DNA of 12,333 nt from UCB2 sp964475735. GTDB lineage: Bacteria; Chloroflexota; Dehalococcoidia; Tepidiformales; Tepidiformaceae. A program made the position numbers and the translations under genes. Positions 1-5,905 of the stretch are shown here, in pieces. The notes beneath the pieces were generated by a model. It was not told the DNA's origin. It saw only the letters and a program-made list of their open reading frames with translations, and ran no database searches. How positions within the stretch are numbered: the first letter of the stretch is position 1; each line of letters opens with the position of its first letter. The stretch spans positions 1 to 12,333 of the forward strand of contig CAYYYI010000074.1 in NCBI GenBank assembly GCA_964475735.1. Reading direction: 5' to 3'.

Positions 1-1
1 G

Positions 2-184
2 AAGAGCTACACCTACGACGTCTACGGCAAGCCCACCGCCACCGGCGCCCTGCCGGGACCCCGCTACCCGGCCGCCCGCGCCCACTGCTTGGCGTGGTAC
101 GTGATGATGATGTCTGCGCCGGCGCGGCGAATGCTGGTGAGCGTTTCGTCGATCGCCCGGCGCTCGTCGAGCCAACCGTTCTGA
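2..184 (+). pseudogene. 3' fragment of an RHS/YD-repeat-like protein
   Basis: The + strand reading frame from base 2 opens with KSYTYDVYGKPTATG, which matches the Y-x-YD-x-[FY]-G pattern of RHS/YD-repeat proteins (large secreted or surface shells, often with variable toxin tips). After about 20 residues the similarity stops. The frame then runs through the antisense of the hemB 3' end to a TGA at 182-184, so the last 40 residues or so are not RHS-like. The 5' part lies outside the window. It is either a truncated RHS remnant or an RHS gene with an unusual tail that overlaps hemB convergently. The call rests on one short motif. Confidence 0.45.
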
Positions 185-1041
185 ACCGCGGCCATCAGCA
201 TCGAGTACTCGCCGCTGACGTTGTAGGCGGCCACCGGCACGTTCACCGCGTCGCGCACCTCGCGGAGAACGTCGAGGTAGGGCAGGGCGGGCTTCACCAT
301 CACCATGTCGGCGCCCTCTTCGAGGTCGGCGAGGACTTCGTCCATGGCCATGCGGCGGTTGGCGGGGTCCATCTGGTAGCCGCGGCGGTCACCGAAGGCA
401 GGGGCGCTTCCGGCCGCTTCGCGAAATGGCCCGTAGAATGCGCTGGCGAACTTCGCTGCATAGGAAAGCATGGGGGTATTGACGTGCCCGGCGGCGTCGA
501 GGGCTTCGCGTATCGCTGCCACGCGGCCGTCCATCATGTCGCTCGGGGCGATGATGTCGCACCCGGCGTCGGCAAGGCTCACGGCCGTCTCCGCCAGGAG
601 CGGCATGGTAGCGTCGTTGTCGACGCTGCCATCCGGGCGGACGATTCCGCAGTGGCCGTGGCTCGTGTACTCGCAGAGGCAGACATCGCCAATGACGAGC
701 AACTCCGGGTTGGCGTCCTTCAGGCGCCGGATTGCATCCTGTACTACCCCATCCCGCGCCCAGGCGCCGCTGCCCTCGGCATCTTTGCACGATGGCAGGC
801 CGAAGAGGAGCACCGCGGGGATACTGAGGGCCCGGATGCTCGCGGCTTCGGCGGCGAGTTCGTCCATCCCAAGCCGTTCCTGGCCCGGCATCGAATCGAT
901 CGGCTTCCGGCCGGAGAGCCCCTCCTCGACGAACAGCGGATACACGAGATGCGCGGGCGATAGCTCGGTCTCGCGCACGAGGCCGCGCATCGCCGCTGAC
1001 CCTCGCAACCGCCTGTGACGCCGGAAAAGTGGGGATTCCAC
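64..1041 (-). CDS. hemB: Delta-aminolevulinic acid dehydratase (porphobilinogen synthase)
   Basis: This 325-residue cytosolic enzyme condenses two 5-aminolevulinate molecules into porphobilinogen, the shared precursor of heme, siroheme and cobalamin. The length is normal for the family. Both active-site lysines are visible: K197 in YAAKFASAFYGPFR and K250 in MVKPALPYLD; the latter should form the Schiff base. C121, C123 and C131 in DVCLCEYTSHGHCG form the cysteine triad of the zinc-dependent type, as opposed to the Asp-rich magnesium type. The start is GTG at 1041; the N-terminus (SPLFRRHRRLRG, then LVRETELSPAHLVYPLFV) fits HemB only if translation begins there. There is no Shine-Dalgarno, but TAGAAT lies 6 nt upstream (see the promoter entry). 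It diverges from the unknown gene at 1103 and converges with the RHS-like frame. Siroheme made from its product is the cofactor of the sulfite reductase further along. Confidence 0.97.
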   Translation of the reverse strand: MESPLFRRHRRLRGSAAMRGLVRETELSPAHLVYPLFVEEGLSGRKPIDSMPGQERLGMDELAAEAASIRALSIPAVLLFGLPSCKDAEGSGAWARDGVVQDAIRRLKDANPELLVIGDVCLCEYTSHGHCGIVRPDGSVDNDATMPLLAETAVSLADAGCDIIAPSDMMDGRVAAIREALDAAGHVNTPMLSYAAKFASAFYGPFREAAGSAPAFGDRRGYQMDPANRRMAMDEVLADLEEGADMVMVKPALPYLDVLREVRDAVNVPVAAYNVSGEYSMLMAAVQNGWLDERRAIDETLTSIRRAGADIIITYHAKQWARAAG

Positions 1042-1047
1042 CGGCCG

Positions 1048-1053
1048 ATTCTA
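1048..1053 (-). promoter_or_regulatory. Putative -10 box of hemB, possible leaderless start
   Basis: TAGAAT reads on the - strand with 6 nt (CGGCCG) between it and the GTG start codon of hemB. Transcription would then begin at or next to the start codon. No purine-rich ribosome-binding site is present. No convincing -35 box is visible. Confidence 0.4.
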
Positions 1054-1081
1054 GCACCACATCCTGCCGACCATTCCTGAC

Positions 1082-1087
1082 AGGAGG
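1082..1087 (+). promoter_or_regulatory. AGGAGG, distant Shine-Dalgarno of the gene at 1103
   Basis: A perfect AGGAGG lies 15 nt before the ATG at 1103, longer than the usual 5-9 nt. An in-frame CTG at 1094 has a 6-nt spacing, so a non-ATG start three codons earlier is possible. TACCCT at 1090-1095, 7 nt before the ATG, is a weak alternative -10 box for a leaderless start. Confidence 0.4.
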
Positions 1088-1102
1088 TGTACCCTGACCG
1101 CC

Positions 1103-1789
1103 ATGGACCGCAGGCTGCCGGCGGAGTACGACGGCTGGCAATCATTCGAAGCCGCCTTCCGGCGCATGTCCACGCCCGAACTCGTTCAGGAGATCCAGGA
1201 CGGTGCGCCGGAGCGAAGGATTGCCGCCCTCTCCGTCATCGATCTCTCCGAAGTCGCAGTCGAAACCATCGAGGACTGGGTCCGGCATCTCCCCGACGCA
1301 GAAGCGAACGAGCTCGCGGGCGCCATTCCTGCGCAGCGGCCGAACACTTCATGTGACGAGGATCTGCGCTGGATGGAGATTGCGCGTCTCGGCTATGAAG
1401 AAAGACGGCTGCCCACGTTCCTGGTCATGCTCATGTCCTCGGTTGAGGCGCTTGAAGTGAAACGTTGCGATGGCGCCGAAGAGGCGTGGAGAAGCGTCGG
1501 GGCCTGGCTCGAAACGGTCTACACGGTGCTTTCAGACGAGGGAGACACCGAGGCTCTAACCGACATCTCGCTGTTCGTCTTCGAGAACTATCTGGACAGG
1601 GCCGCAATCTTCGAAGCCTTCTGCGAGCTGCTGCGGACGCAGGCTGCGTTGGCTATCGAAGTGAGCAGCAGCCCGTTTACCCTGCTCTGCGAGCTTCCCC
1701 CGGCCAGGCAGCGCGAGGCGCTGGCAGCAGCCGAAGAGGGCGGCGGAATCCCCGCCGGCGAGTCGTGGGCGGTTCTCCAGGGCCTGTAA
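1103..1789 (+). CDS. Hypothetical protein, 228 residues, helix-rich
   Basis: I do not recognise the family. The protein is acidic, soluble-looking and predicted mostly helical, with no signal peptide or membrane segment. Residues 27-75 (EIQDGAPERRIAALSVIDL and on) read like paired amphipathic helices of the HEAT/ARM kind, but no repeat is clear enough to name. Residues 100-190 form a second helical block rich in Leu, Glu and Asp. The C-terminus (ELPPARQREALAAAEEGGGIPAG) is a short helix and a flexible tail. Codon use is like that of its neighbours and a good AGGAGG sits upstream, so it is likely a real gene. The ATG at 1103 is chosen, with CTG at 1094 as an alternative. It is transcribed away from hemB from a 61-bp divergent spacer. 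No function is inferred. Confidence 0.75.
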   Translation: MDRRLPAEYDGWQSFEAAFRRMSTPELVQEIQDGAPERRIAALSVIDLSEVAVETIEDWVRHLPDAEANELAGAIPAQRPNTSCDEDLRWMEIARLGYEERRLPTFLVMLMSSVEALEVKRCDGAEEAWRSVGAWLETVYTVLSDEGDTEALTDISLFVFENYLDRAAIFEAFCELLRTQAALAIEVSSSPFTLLCELPPARQREALAAAEEGGGIPAGESWAVLQGL

Positions 1790-1998
1790 GAGTCGCGAAA
1801 GCCTGTCACTCCGGCCCCCGGTCGCCGGGAGGACGAAAGCATCCGGCGCAGCCACGCCCAAACGGGATCGGGCTATCGCGCTGGCATGGTCCTGCTGCAG
1901 GCGCTATCAGCACCTTGAAATACGCCCGGAGTGCCGTGTGACACTGTCGAGTATGAGCGGGTGGATTGCGCGAGAACCATCAAATAACTGGCAAGTTG

Positions 1999-2027
1999 TT
2001 GCACCTTGGAAAGAGGGAAGCTAGAAC
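1999..2027 (+). promoter_or_regulatory. Putative promoter of the DinB-family gene (TTGCAC-N17-TAGAAC)
   Basis: TTGCAC at 1999-2004 and TAGAAC at 2022-2027 are 17 nt apart, with the latter 7 nt before the ATG at 2035. The purine stretch GGAAAGAGGGAAG around 2008-2020 is too far from the ATG to be a normal Shine-Dalgarno. The rest of the 245-bp spacer from 1790 shows no gene; it holds only a short GC palindrome (CCCGG-TCG-CCGGG). Confidence 0.35.
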
Positions 2028-2034
2028 TACGCAT

Positions 2035-2547
2035 ATGGCCGAACCTTCTGAAGAGGAACGGGCGAATGCCCGATCGTATATGGTCTCTCAAGCTGCGAAG
2101 CTTTCGCCGCCTCAACTGGTGGCGAAATTGCGTGCCGATGGACAACTGCTTTATGAGGCACTGGCCGCTGTGCCAGTGGAACGCTGGCGCCGGCGCCCGG
2201 CCCCGAACGACTGGTCCGCCGCCGAGCTCGCCGGGCACGCGATCGAGGTGACTCAGCGCGACGCTGCATGCGTCGAGGCGGTCCTCGATGGCAGAGAGCC
2301 GCCCGCATTCATCCTTGACGAGGTCGGCGCGGAGATCGCCTGCGTGCCAGCGAATGCCGCCGAATTCCGCGACGCCTTCAATGAGATCCGAGAGGCGTTC
2401 TTCGCACGAATTCTCTCGGCAACAGGCGATGAGCACCTGGGCGTTGCCATCGATCACCCGTGGTTCGGCCCGCTCAACTGGCGCGAGTGGCTCCTCTTCA
2501 TGCGCATCCACGACGTCGACCACCAGCGTTACGTTCGCGATCTGTAG
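2035..2547 (+). CDS. DinB/MST-like metal-dependent protein
   Basis: This 170-residue protein has the layout of the DinB/YfiT (bacillithiol and mycothiol S-transferase-like) four-helix bundle. After the helix LRADGQLLYEALAAVP comes NDWSAAELAGHAIEVTQRD, in which H68 follows the family W-S-x-x-E-x-x-x-H pattern. The C-terminal helix has H159 and H163 in RIHDVDHQRY. The three histidines make the usual divalent-metal site. Known members move thiol groups, detoxify electrophiles or act as small hydrolases; the substrate here cannot be told. A TTG at 1966 would add 23 residues (RENHQITGKLLHLGKRE and on) that do not look like the family, so the ATG at 2035 is preferred. It stands alone between the unknown gene and the convergent sulfite reductase. 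Confidence 0.85.
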   Translation: MAEPSEEERANARSYMVSQAAKLSPPQLVAKLRADGQLLYEALAAVPVERWRRRPAPNDWSAAELAGHAIEVTQRDAACVEAVLDGREPPAFILDEVGAEIACVPANAAEFRDAFNEIREAFFARILSATGDEHLGVAIDHPWFGPLNWREWLLFMRIHDVDHQRYVRDL

Positions 2548-2558
2548 GCGCAGGCACA

Positions 2559-2598
2559 GTTGTCGTAGCTTCGGCGCCCCGCGCGTCGCTGCGACAAC
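2559..2598. terminator. Hairpin between convergent genes, possible bidirectional terminator
   Basis: GTTGTCGTAGC (2559-2569) pairs with GCTGCGACAAC (2588-2598) over 11 bp with one G-U pair and an 18-nt GC-rich loop. It starts 12 nt after the stop of the DinB-family gene and lies 73 nt beyond the stop of the sulfite reductase on the other strand. No T-run follows on either strand, so it is not a classic intrinsic terminator. Confidence 0.35.
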
Positions 2599-2644
2599 CG
2601 CTGTCTGGGCCGCTTCACCCGGGCGCCCGCGCGGACTATGCGCG

Positions 2645-2659
2645 AAAAGGGCGTGCCCT
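2645..2659 (-). terminator. Weak intrinsic terminator after the sulfite reductase
   Basis: On the - strand, 11 nt after the TAG stop, AGGG-CACG-CCCT is followed by TTT (AAAA at 2645-2648 on the + strand). The stem is only 4-5 bp, so termination may need Rho or the larger hairpin beyond. Confidence 0.3.
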
Positions 2660-2670
2660 GTGATCACGGT

Positions 2671-4443
2671 CTAAATGGCGCACTCGCCCTCGCCGCGCTG
2701 AACCTGGTAGAGGTCGCCCCGCTCCCAGTCAATGAACATCGACCGGTTGTCGTCGCTGAATTCCCCCGGAATGACAAGATCGGCAATAGCCTGCTCGAAG
2801 GGCGCGTTGCCGGCGCGGTCGAAGAAGGCGTTGAACTCCTCGCCGGGGTTGCGCTCGCGCTGGTAGAGCGCGATGAAACGCTCCACTGCGTCCGGGGCCC
2901 GCTTCGCGGGCAGGCGCACTTTCAGCTGTGTGCCGATGCGGAAGTCGCCGTTGTCATAGGCGCCGCCGATGAAGACGTGGTAGGCAGGGAGTTGCTGCTC
3001 CCCAACCTTCATGGCTGCGCCATGGAAGCCGATGTTGGCGATGTGGTGCTGCCCGCAGCTGTTGGGGCAGCCGCTCATCTTCACGCGGATGCGCTTCGTG
3101 AGTTCGTCGGAGATTTCGAGCGACTCGATTTTCGCCTGGATGGCCCGGTTAAGCCCCATTGAGCTGGTGATTCCGAGCTTGCAGCTATCGGTGCCCGGGC
3201 AGCTGACCACATCAGTGATTTCGTGAGCGCCCGGGTCGCCCAGGCCTATCGCCTGCAGCCTCTGCCACACCTCGTACAGGCTTTCGTCACGCACCCAGCG
3301 CAGGACGATGTTCTGCTGGACGGTGGTGCGCGCGCGGCCGCCGCAGTAGTCGCGGAGGATGGCGGCCAGGCCGCGGAACTGCTCGGGCTTGAGGTCGCCC
3401 TGGTTCACCTTGACGTGTACCGTGCTGAAGCCCTGCTGCTTCTGGGGCCGCACGGCGGAGGCGGCGAAGGCTACGAACTCGCGCCGATCGCCGTTGGGCT
3501 GCTCGTAGTAAGGGCGGCGCGCCGGCGCGGTGGCCTCTTCATCGTCGATGAAGAGCATGCGGTCCGGGCGAAAGTCGGCCAGGGACCACGTGCCCCTCAG
3601 CTCGTCTTCGACCATTCGGCGGAACTCGTCGATGCCCACGCGGTCGACCAGGAACTTCAGGCGTGCCTTTGCCCGGTTCTTCCGAAGCTCATCGGCCTTT
3701 TCGAAGATGCGGACGACGGCCTCTGAGAGGCGGAGGTAATCGTCGACGGGCACGAACTGCTGCAGGACATAAGCATTGCGCGGCATGATGCTCAGACCGC
3801 CCCCTGCCACCACCTTGAACCCCTTCGCCCCGTCCCGTATCCGGGGAATGAAGCCGAGATCGTGGATGCCCGTGATGGCCGTGTCGGCGTCGCTCGACGT
3901 GAATGCCACCTTGAACTTGCGGGGCAGGAGCTGCGACAGCGGATTGCGAAGCCAGTAGCGGGCGAAAGCGCCCGCGTAGGGCGTCGGATCGAACGGCTCG
4001 TCCGGGTTCACACCTGCCCAGGGGTCGCCCGTGACGTTGCGGACCGTGTTCCCGCATGCCTCGCGCGTGGAAAGCCCCGTGCGGCCCAGGACGAAGAGGG
4101 CCTCGGCCGCTTTCTTCAAGGGGATGTGGTGGAACTGCACGTTTTGGCGCGTGGTGATATGCCCCCTGCGGAGGGGGGCGTACTTGTCGGCGACTTCCGC
4201 CAGCGCTTCGAGCTGCTCCGGGGTGACGCCGCCGAAGGGGAGCTTCACGCGGATCATCTGCACGTTGGGCTGGCGTTGGCCGTAAACCCCCTGCTTGAGG
4301 CGGTAGCCGATGAACTGGAGCTCCGCCACCTCACCGGCGAGGAAGCGGGTGGCCTCGGTCTCGAAGTCCTCAAGCTCCTGTTGGAGCACGGGCAGGACCC
4401 TTGCCGGGTCGTTGGTGTAGACGATCGTTTCTGCGTCCGGCAT
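2671..4443 (-). CDS. sir: Ferredoxin-type assimilatory sulfite reductase (siroheme, 4Fe-4S)
   Basis: This 590-residue enzyme reduces sulfite to sulfide with six electrons, probably from ferredoxin; no flavoprotein partner is adjacent. It shows the double sulfite/nitrite-reductase fold: a ferrodoxin-like half at about 45-110 and 335-400, and siroheme halves between and after. The 4Fe-4S/siroheme cysteines are C415 and C421 (SCPGTDSCKLG) and C459 and C463 (GCPNSCG). Anion-binding residues are at R99 (TTRQNVQFHHI), R135 (GNTVRNVTG), K176 and K178 (KFKVAF). By motif, Y54 (GVYGQRQ) and C130 (EACGNT) match the Tyr-Cys pair that is covalently linked in the Mycobacterium tuberculosis sulfite reductase, which favours sulfite over nitrite as substrate. 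An upstream ATG at 4533 is open, but GGAGG at 4449-4453 sits 5 nt before the ATG at 4443 and the promoter lies in between, so 4443 is the start. It diverges from cysH. Confidence 0.95.
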   Translation of the reverse strand: MPDAETIVYTNDPARVLPVLQQELEDFETEATRFLAGEVAELQFIGYRLKQGVYGQRQPNVQMIRVKLPFGGVTPEQLEALAEVADKYAPLRRGHITTRQNVQFHHIPLKKAAEALFVLGRTGLSTREACGNTVRNVTGDPWAGVNPDEPFDPTPYAGAFARYWLRNPLSQLLPRKFKVAFTSSDADTAITGIHDLGFIPRIRDGAKGFKVVAGGGLSIMPRNAYVLQQFVPVDDYLRLSEAVVRIFEKADELRKNRAKARLKFLVDRVGIDEFRRMVEDELRGTWSLADFRPDRMLFIDDEEATAPARRPYYEQPNGDRREFVAFAASAVRPQKQQGFSTVHVKVNQGDLKPEQFRGLAAILRDYCGGRARTTVQQNIVLRWVRDESLYEVWQRLQAIGLGDPGAHEITDVVSCPGTDSCKLGITSSMGLNRAIQAKIESLEISDELTKRIRVKMSGCPNSCGQHHIANIGFHGAAMKVGEQQLPAYHVFIGGAYDNGDFRIGTQLKVRLPAKRAPDAVERFIALYQRERNPGEEFNAFFDRAGNAPFEQAIADLVIPGEFSDDNRSMFIDWERGDLYQVQRGEGECAI

Positions 4444-4448
4444 TGGGG

Positions 4449-4453
4449 CCTCC
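4449..4453 (-). promoter_or_regulatory. Shine-Dalgarno GGAGG that fixes the sulfite reductase start
   Basis: GGAGG on the - strand with a 5-nt spacer to the ATG at 4443. It rules out the longer reading from 4533, which would translate the promoter and operator. Confidence 0.75.
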
Positions 4454-4461
4454 GTGCGTGG

Positions 4462-4491
4462 GATATAGAGAAAGTGTGTCCACTTTATCAA
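4462..4491 (-). promoter_or_regulatory. Promoter of the sulfite reductase (TTGATA-N18-TATATC)
   Basis: On the - strand, TTGATA (4486-4491) and TATATC (4462-4467) are 18 nt apart, or 17 nt if CTATAT is taken. Transcription would start near 4455, just before the GGAGG. The 22-bp shared element fills the space between the two boxes, the position of a repressor site. Confidence 0.55.
4468..4489 (-). promoter_or_regulatory. Shared sulfur operator, copy 1
   Basis: On the - strand this is GATAAAGT, then GGACAC, then ACTTTCTC. It contains the perfect dyad AAAGTG-GACA-CACTTT. The second copy, at 4523-4544, points the other way toward cysH. The two agree at 15 of 22 bases; the outer blocks are conserved and the six central bases are all different, as expected of a two-half-site protein target. 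Confidence 0.55.
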
Positions 4492-4501
4492 CATCGCACG
4501 C

Positions 4502-4530
4502 TTGATCGCAACGTGAGAACTCGATAAAGT
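4502..4530 (+). promoter_or_regulatory. Candidate promoter of cysH-cysC-sat (TTGATC-N17-TAAAGT)
   Basis: TTGATC (4502-4507) and TAAAGT (4525-4530) are 17 nt apart, which would start the transcript near 4537 and leave a leader of about 25 nt. The -10 box is inside the second operator copy. The boxes are moderate matches, so other placements are possible. Confidence 0.4.
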
Positions 4531-4544
4531 CATGCTACTTACTC
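4523..4544 (+). promoter_or_regulatory. Shared sulfur operator, copy 2
   Basis: GATAAAGT, then CATGCT, then ACTTACTC on the + strand, ending 18 nt before the cysH start. It carries the dyad AAGT-N6-ACTT found in copy 1, which ends 24 nt before its own gene. The two GATAAAGT blocks also form an 8-bp inverted repeat (4482-4489 with 4523-4530) across the spacer, as expected if two oriented sites serve divergent promoters. Confidence 0.5.
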
Positions 4545-4562
4545 AACAACTGCCGGAAACCG

Positions 4563-5267
4563 ATGACACTGTCTGCTCCCGCGCTCAACCCCGTCGAGAT
4601 CCAGGCCCTCAACGACCGCTTCGAAACTGCGGATCCCGGGGAGATTGTGCGCTGGACGTTCGACGCCTTTGGCAAGGGTGTGTCTATCGGAGCATCGTTC
4701 GGTGGTGCGAGCGGAATGGCGATCCTGCACATGGCCGCGACCATCGACCCGGGCGTGCACGTGTTTGTCCTCGACACCGATTACCTCTTCCAGGAAACGC
4801 GCGAGACGATGAACCGTGCTGTGGCTGCCCTGGGCCTGACCAACGTGCAGGTCTACCGCTCGGTGCTGAGCCATGAAGAGCAGGCGGAAAGGTATGGCTC
4901 GGCGCTCTGGATGCGCGATCCCGACCTGTGTTGCGAACTGCGGAAGGTCGAGCCAAACCGCCGCGCTCTTGCCGGGAAGACGGCATGGCTGAGCGGACTC
5001 CGGCGGGACCAGTCGGAGAGCCGCGGCGACACGCCGATCGTCTCCTGGAGCAACAAGTTCGGGTTGCTGAAGCTGAACCCGCTCGCCACCTGGACTGAGA
5101 GGGAAACGTGGGCGTACCTGCTGGCAAACGAGGTTCCCTACAACCCGCTCCTCGACCGGGGCTTCACGAGCATCGGCTGCTACAACTGCACCGTGCCGGG
5201 GAAGCAGGGCCGCCAGGGCCGCTGGGAAGGTTTCGAAAAGGACGAGTGCGGCCTGCACGCTGAGTAG
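4563..5267 (+). CDS. cysH: Adenylyl-sulfate reductase, iron-sulfur type (CysH family)
   Basis: This 234-residue cytosolic enzyme reduces activated sulfate to sulfite with thioredoxin. The N-terminal half is the adenine-nucleotide alpha-hydrolase fold: SIGASFGGASGM (41-52) is the nucleotide loop, LDTDYLFQET (70-79) and SGLRRDQSESR (144-154) line the substrate site. The cysteine set C123-C124 (DLCCELRKV) and C206/C209 (GCYNC) is the CC...CxxC signature of 4Fe-4S enzymes that mainly take APS; PAPS-only reductases lack it. C229 in the terminal ECGLH is the catalytic cysteine. The family's usual C-T-x-P after the cluster is here CTVPGKQGRQGRW. ATG at 4563 is chosen; only a weak GGAA is upstream. 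It is the first gene of the cysH-cysC-sat group, and its promoter shares an operator with the sulfite reductase. Whether it takes APS, PAPS or both is not settled by sequence. Confidence 0.93.
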   Translation: MTLSAPALNPVEIQALNDRFETADPGEIVRWTFDAFGKGVSIGASFGGASGMAILHMAATIDPGVHVFVLDTDYLFQETRETMNRAVAALGLTNVQVYRSVLSHEEQAERYGSALWMRDPDLCCELRKVEPNRRALAGKTAWLSGLRRDQSESRGDTPIVSWSNKFGLLKLNPLATWTERETWAYLLANEVPYNPLLDRGFTSIGCYNCTVPGKQGRQGRWEGFEKDECGLHAE

Positions 5268-5282
5268 TGCGGGCGCCACAAG

Positions 5283-5316
5283 GTGAAAGTTCACAGGCGG
5301 CCGCGACGGCCGCCTG
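5283..5316 (+). promoter_or_regulatory. Intercistronic hairpins between cysH and cysC
   Basis: CAGGCGGCCG-CGA-CGGCCGCCTG (5294-5316) is a perfect 10-bp stem with a 3-nt loop. Just before it, sharing one base, is the palindrome GTGAA-AG-TTCAC (5283-5294). No T-run follows; the next element is GAAGGAG (5324-5330), the cysC ribosome-binding site. It could be a partial terminator, an RNA-processing or stability element, or (the palindrome) a protein site. Confidence 0.5.
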
Positions 5317-5323
5317 ACCCTGA

Positions 5324-5330
5324 GAAGGAG
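5324..5330 (+). promoter_or_regulatory. Shine-Dalgarno of cysC
   Basis: GAAGGAG with an 11-nt spacer to the ATG at 5342, placed 7 nt after the base of the strong hairpin, so folding of the hairpin leaves it open. Confidence 0.6.
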
Positions 5331-5341
5331 ATCCGCAACAG

Positions 5342-5905
5342 ATGACACAGGAAAAGGGATTCGTGCTCTGGTTCACCGGGCTTTCGGGCGCGGGCAAGTC
5401 CACGCTCACGGATGCGCTCGTGCCCATCCTCCGAGAGCGCGGCCGGAAGGTGGAGGTGCTCGACGGCGACGTGGTTCGCACCAACCTGAGCAAGGGCCTC
5501 GGCTTCAGCAAGGAAGACCGCGACACCAACATCCTTCGCATCGGCTATGTGGCAAACCTGCTCGCAAGGAACGGCGTGGCCGTAATCACCGCCGCGATTT
5601 CGCCCTACCGTGAGATCCGCGACGCAAACCGCGCGCTGGTCGAGGGCGACGGCTCAGACTTCATCGAAATCTACGCGGCCGCGACCGTTGAGCAGTGTGA
5701 GGCGCGCGACGTGAAGGGGCTCTATGCCGAGGCGCGCGCGGGCAAGCGCCCGGGCTTCACCGGCATCGACGACCCCTACGAAGCTCCGCACAGGCCGGAG
5801 ATCTTGTGCGAGACCGGCGTTGAGACGGTCGAGGCCAGCCTTCGCAGGATTGTTGACCACCTGGAGGCCCGTGGCCTTATCGCGGCCCCGGTGGCGGCGC
5901 GATGA
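5342..5905 (+). CDS. cysC: Adenylyl-sulfate kinase (APS kinase)
   Basis: This 187-residue cytosolic kinase phosphorylates the 3'-hydroxyl of APS with ATP to give PAPS. The P-loop is GLSGAGKST at 13-21. LDGDVVR (40-46) and the lid GLGFSKEDRDTNI (52-64) bind APS and magnesium. S87 in ISPYR is the serine once described as the phosphorylated residue in E. coli CysC. KGLYAEARAGKRPGFTGID (125-143) is the conserved C-terminal APS-binding block. Length is typical of a stand-alone bacterial CysC. It lies 74 bp after cysH, and its TGA overlaps the ATG of sat by 4 nt (ATGA), so the two are translationally coupled and APS can pass directly from Sat. Its place beside an APS-type CysH raises the question of what PAPS is used for. 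Confidence 0.96.
   Translation: MTQEKGFVLWFTGLSGAGKSTLTDALVPILRERGRKVEVLDGDVVRTNLSKGLGFSKEDRDTNILRIGYVANLLARNGVAVITAAISPYREIRDANRALVEGDGSDFIEIYAAATVEQCEARDVKGLYAEARAGKRPGFTGIDDPYEAPHRPEILCETGVETVEASLRRIVDHLEARGLIAAPVAAR

Noticed and set aside
94..963. Long + strand open frame opposite hemB (289 residues)
   Set aside because: It mirrors hemB, is rich in His, Val and Gly in the way of antisense high-GC frames, and has no recognisable domain.
1825..1837. CCCGG-TCG-CCGGG palindrome after the gene at 1103, considered as terminator
   Set aside because: Only 5 bp, no T-run and about 35 nt past the stop; chance is high in GC-rich DNA.
1966..2034. TTG start giving the DinB-family protein 23 more residues
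   Set aside because: No ribosome-binding site, not family-like, and the -10 candidate lies inside it.
4444..4533. 30-residue N-terminal extension of the sulfite reductase
   Set aside because: It would translate the promoter and operator; GGAGG 5 nt before the ATG at 4443 gives a better start.
4444..4562. SAM-type or other riboswitch in the sulfur spacer
   Set aside because: The leaders implied by the promoters are about 12 and 25 nt, too short for an aptamer.
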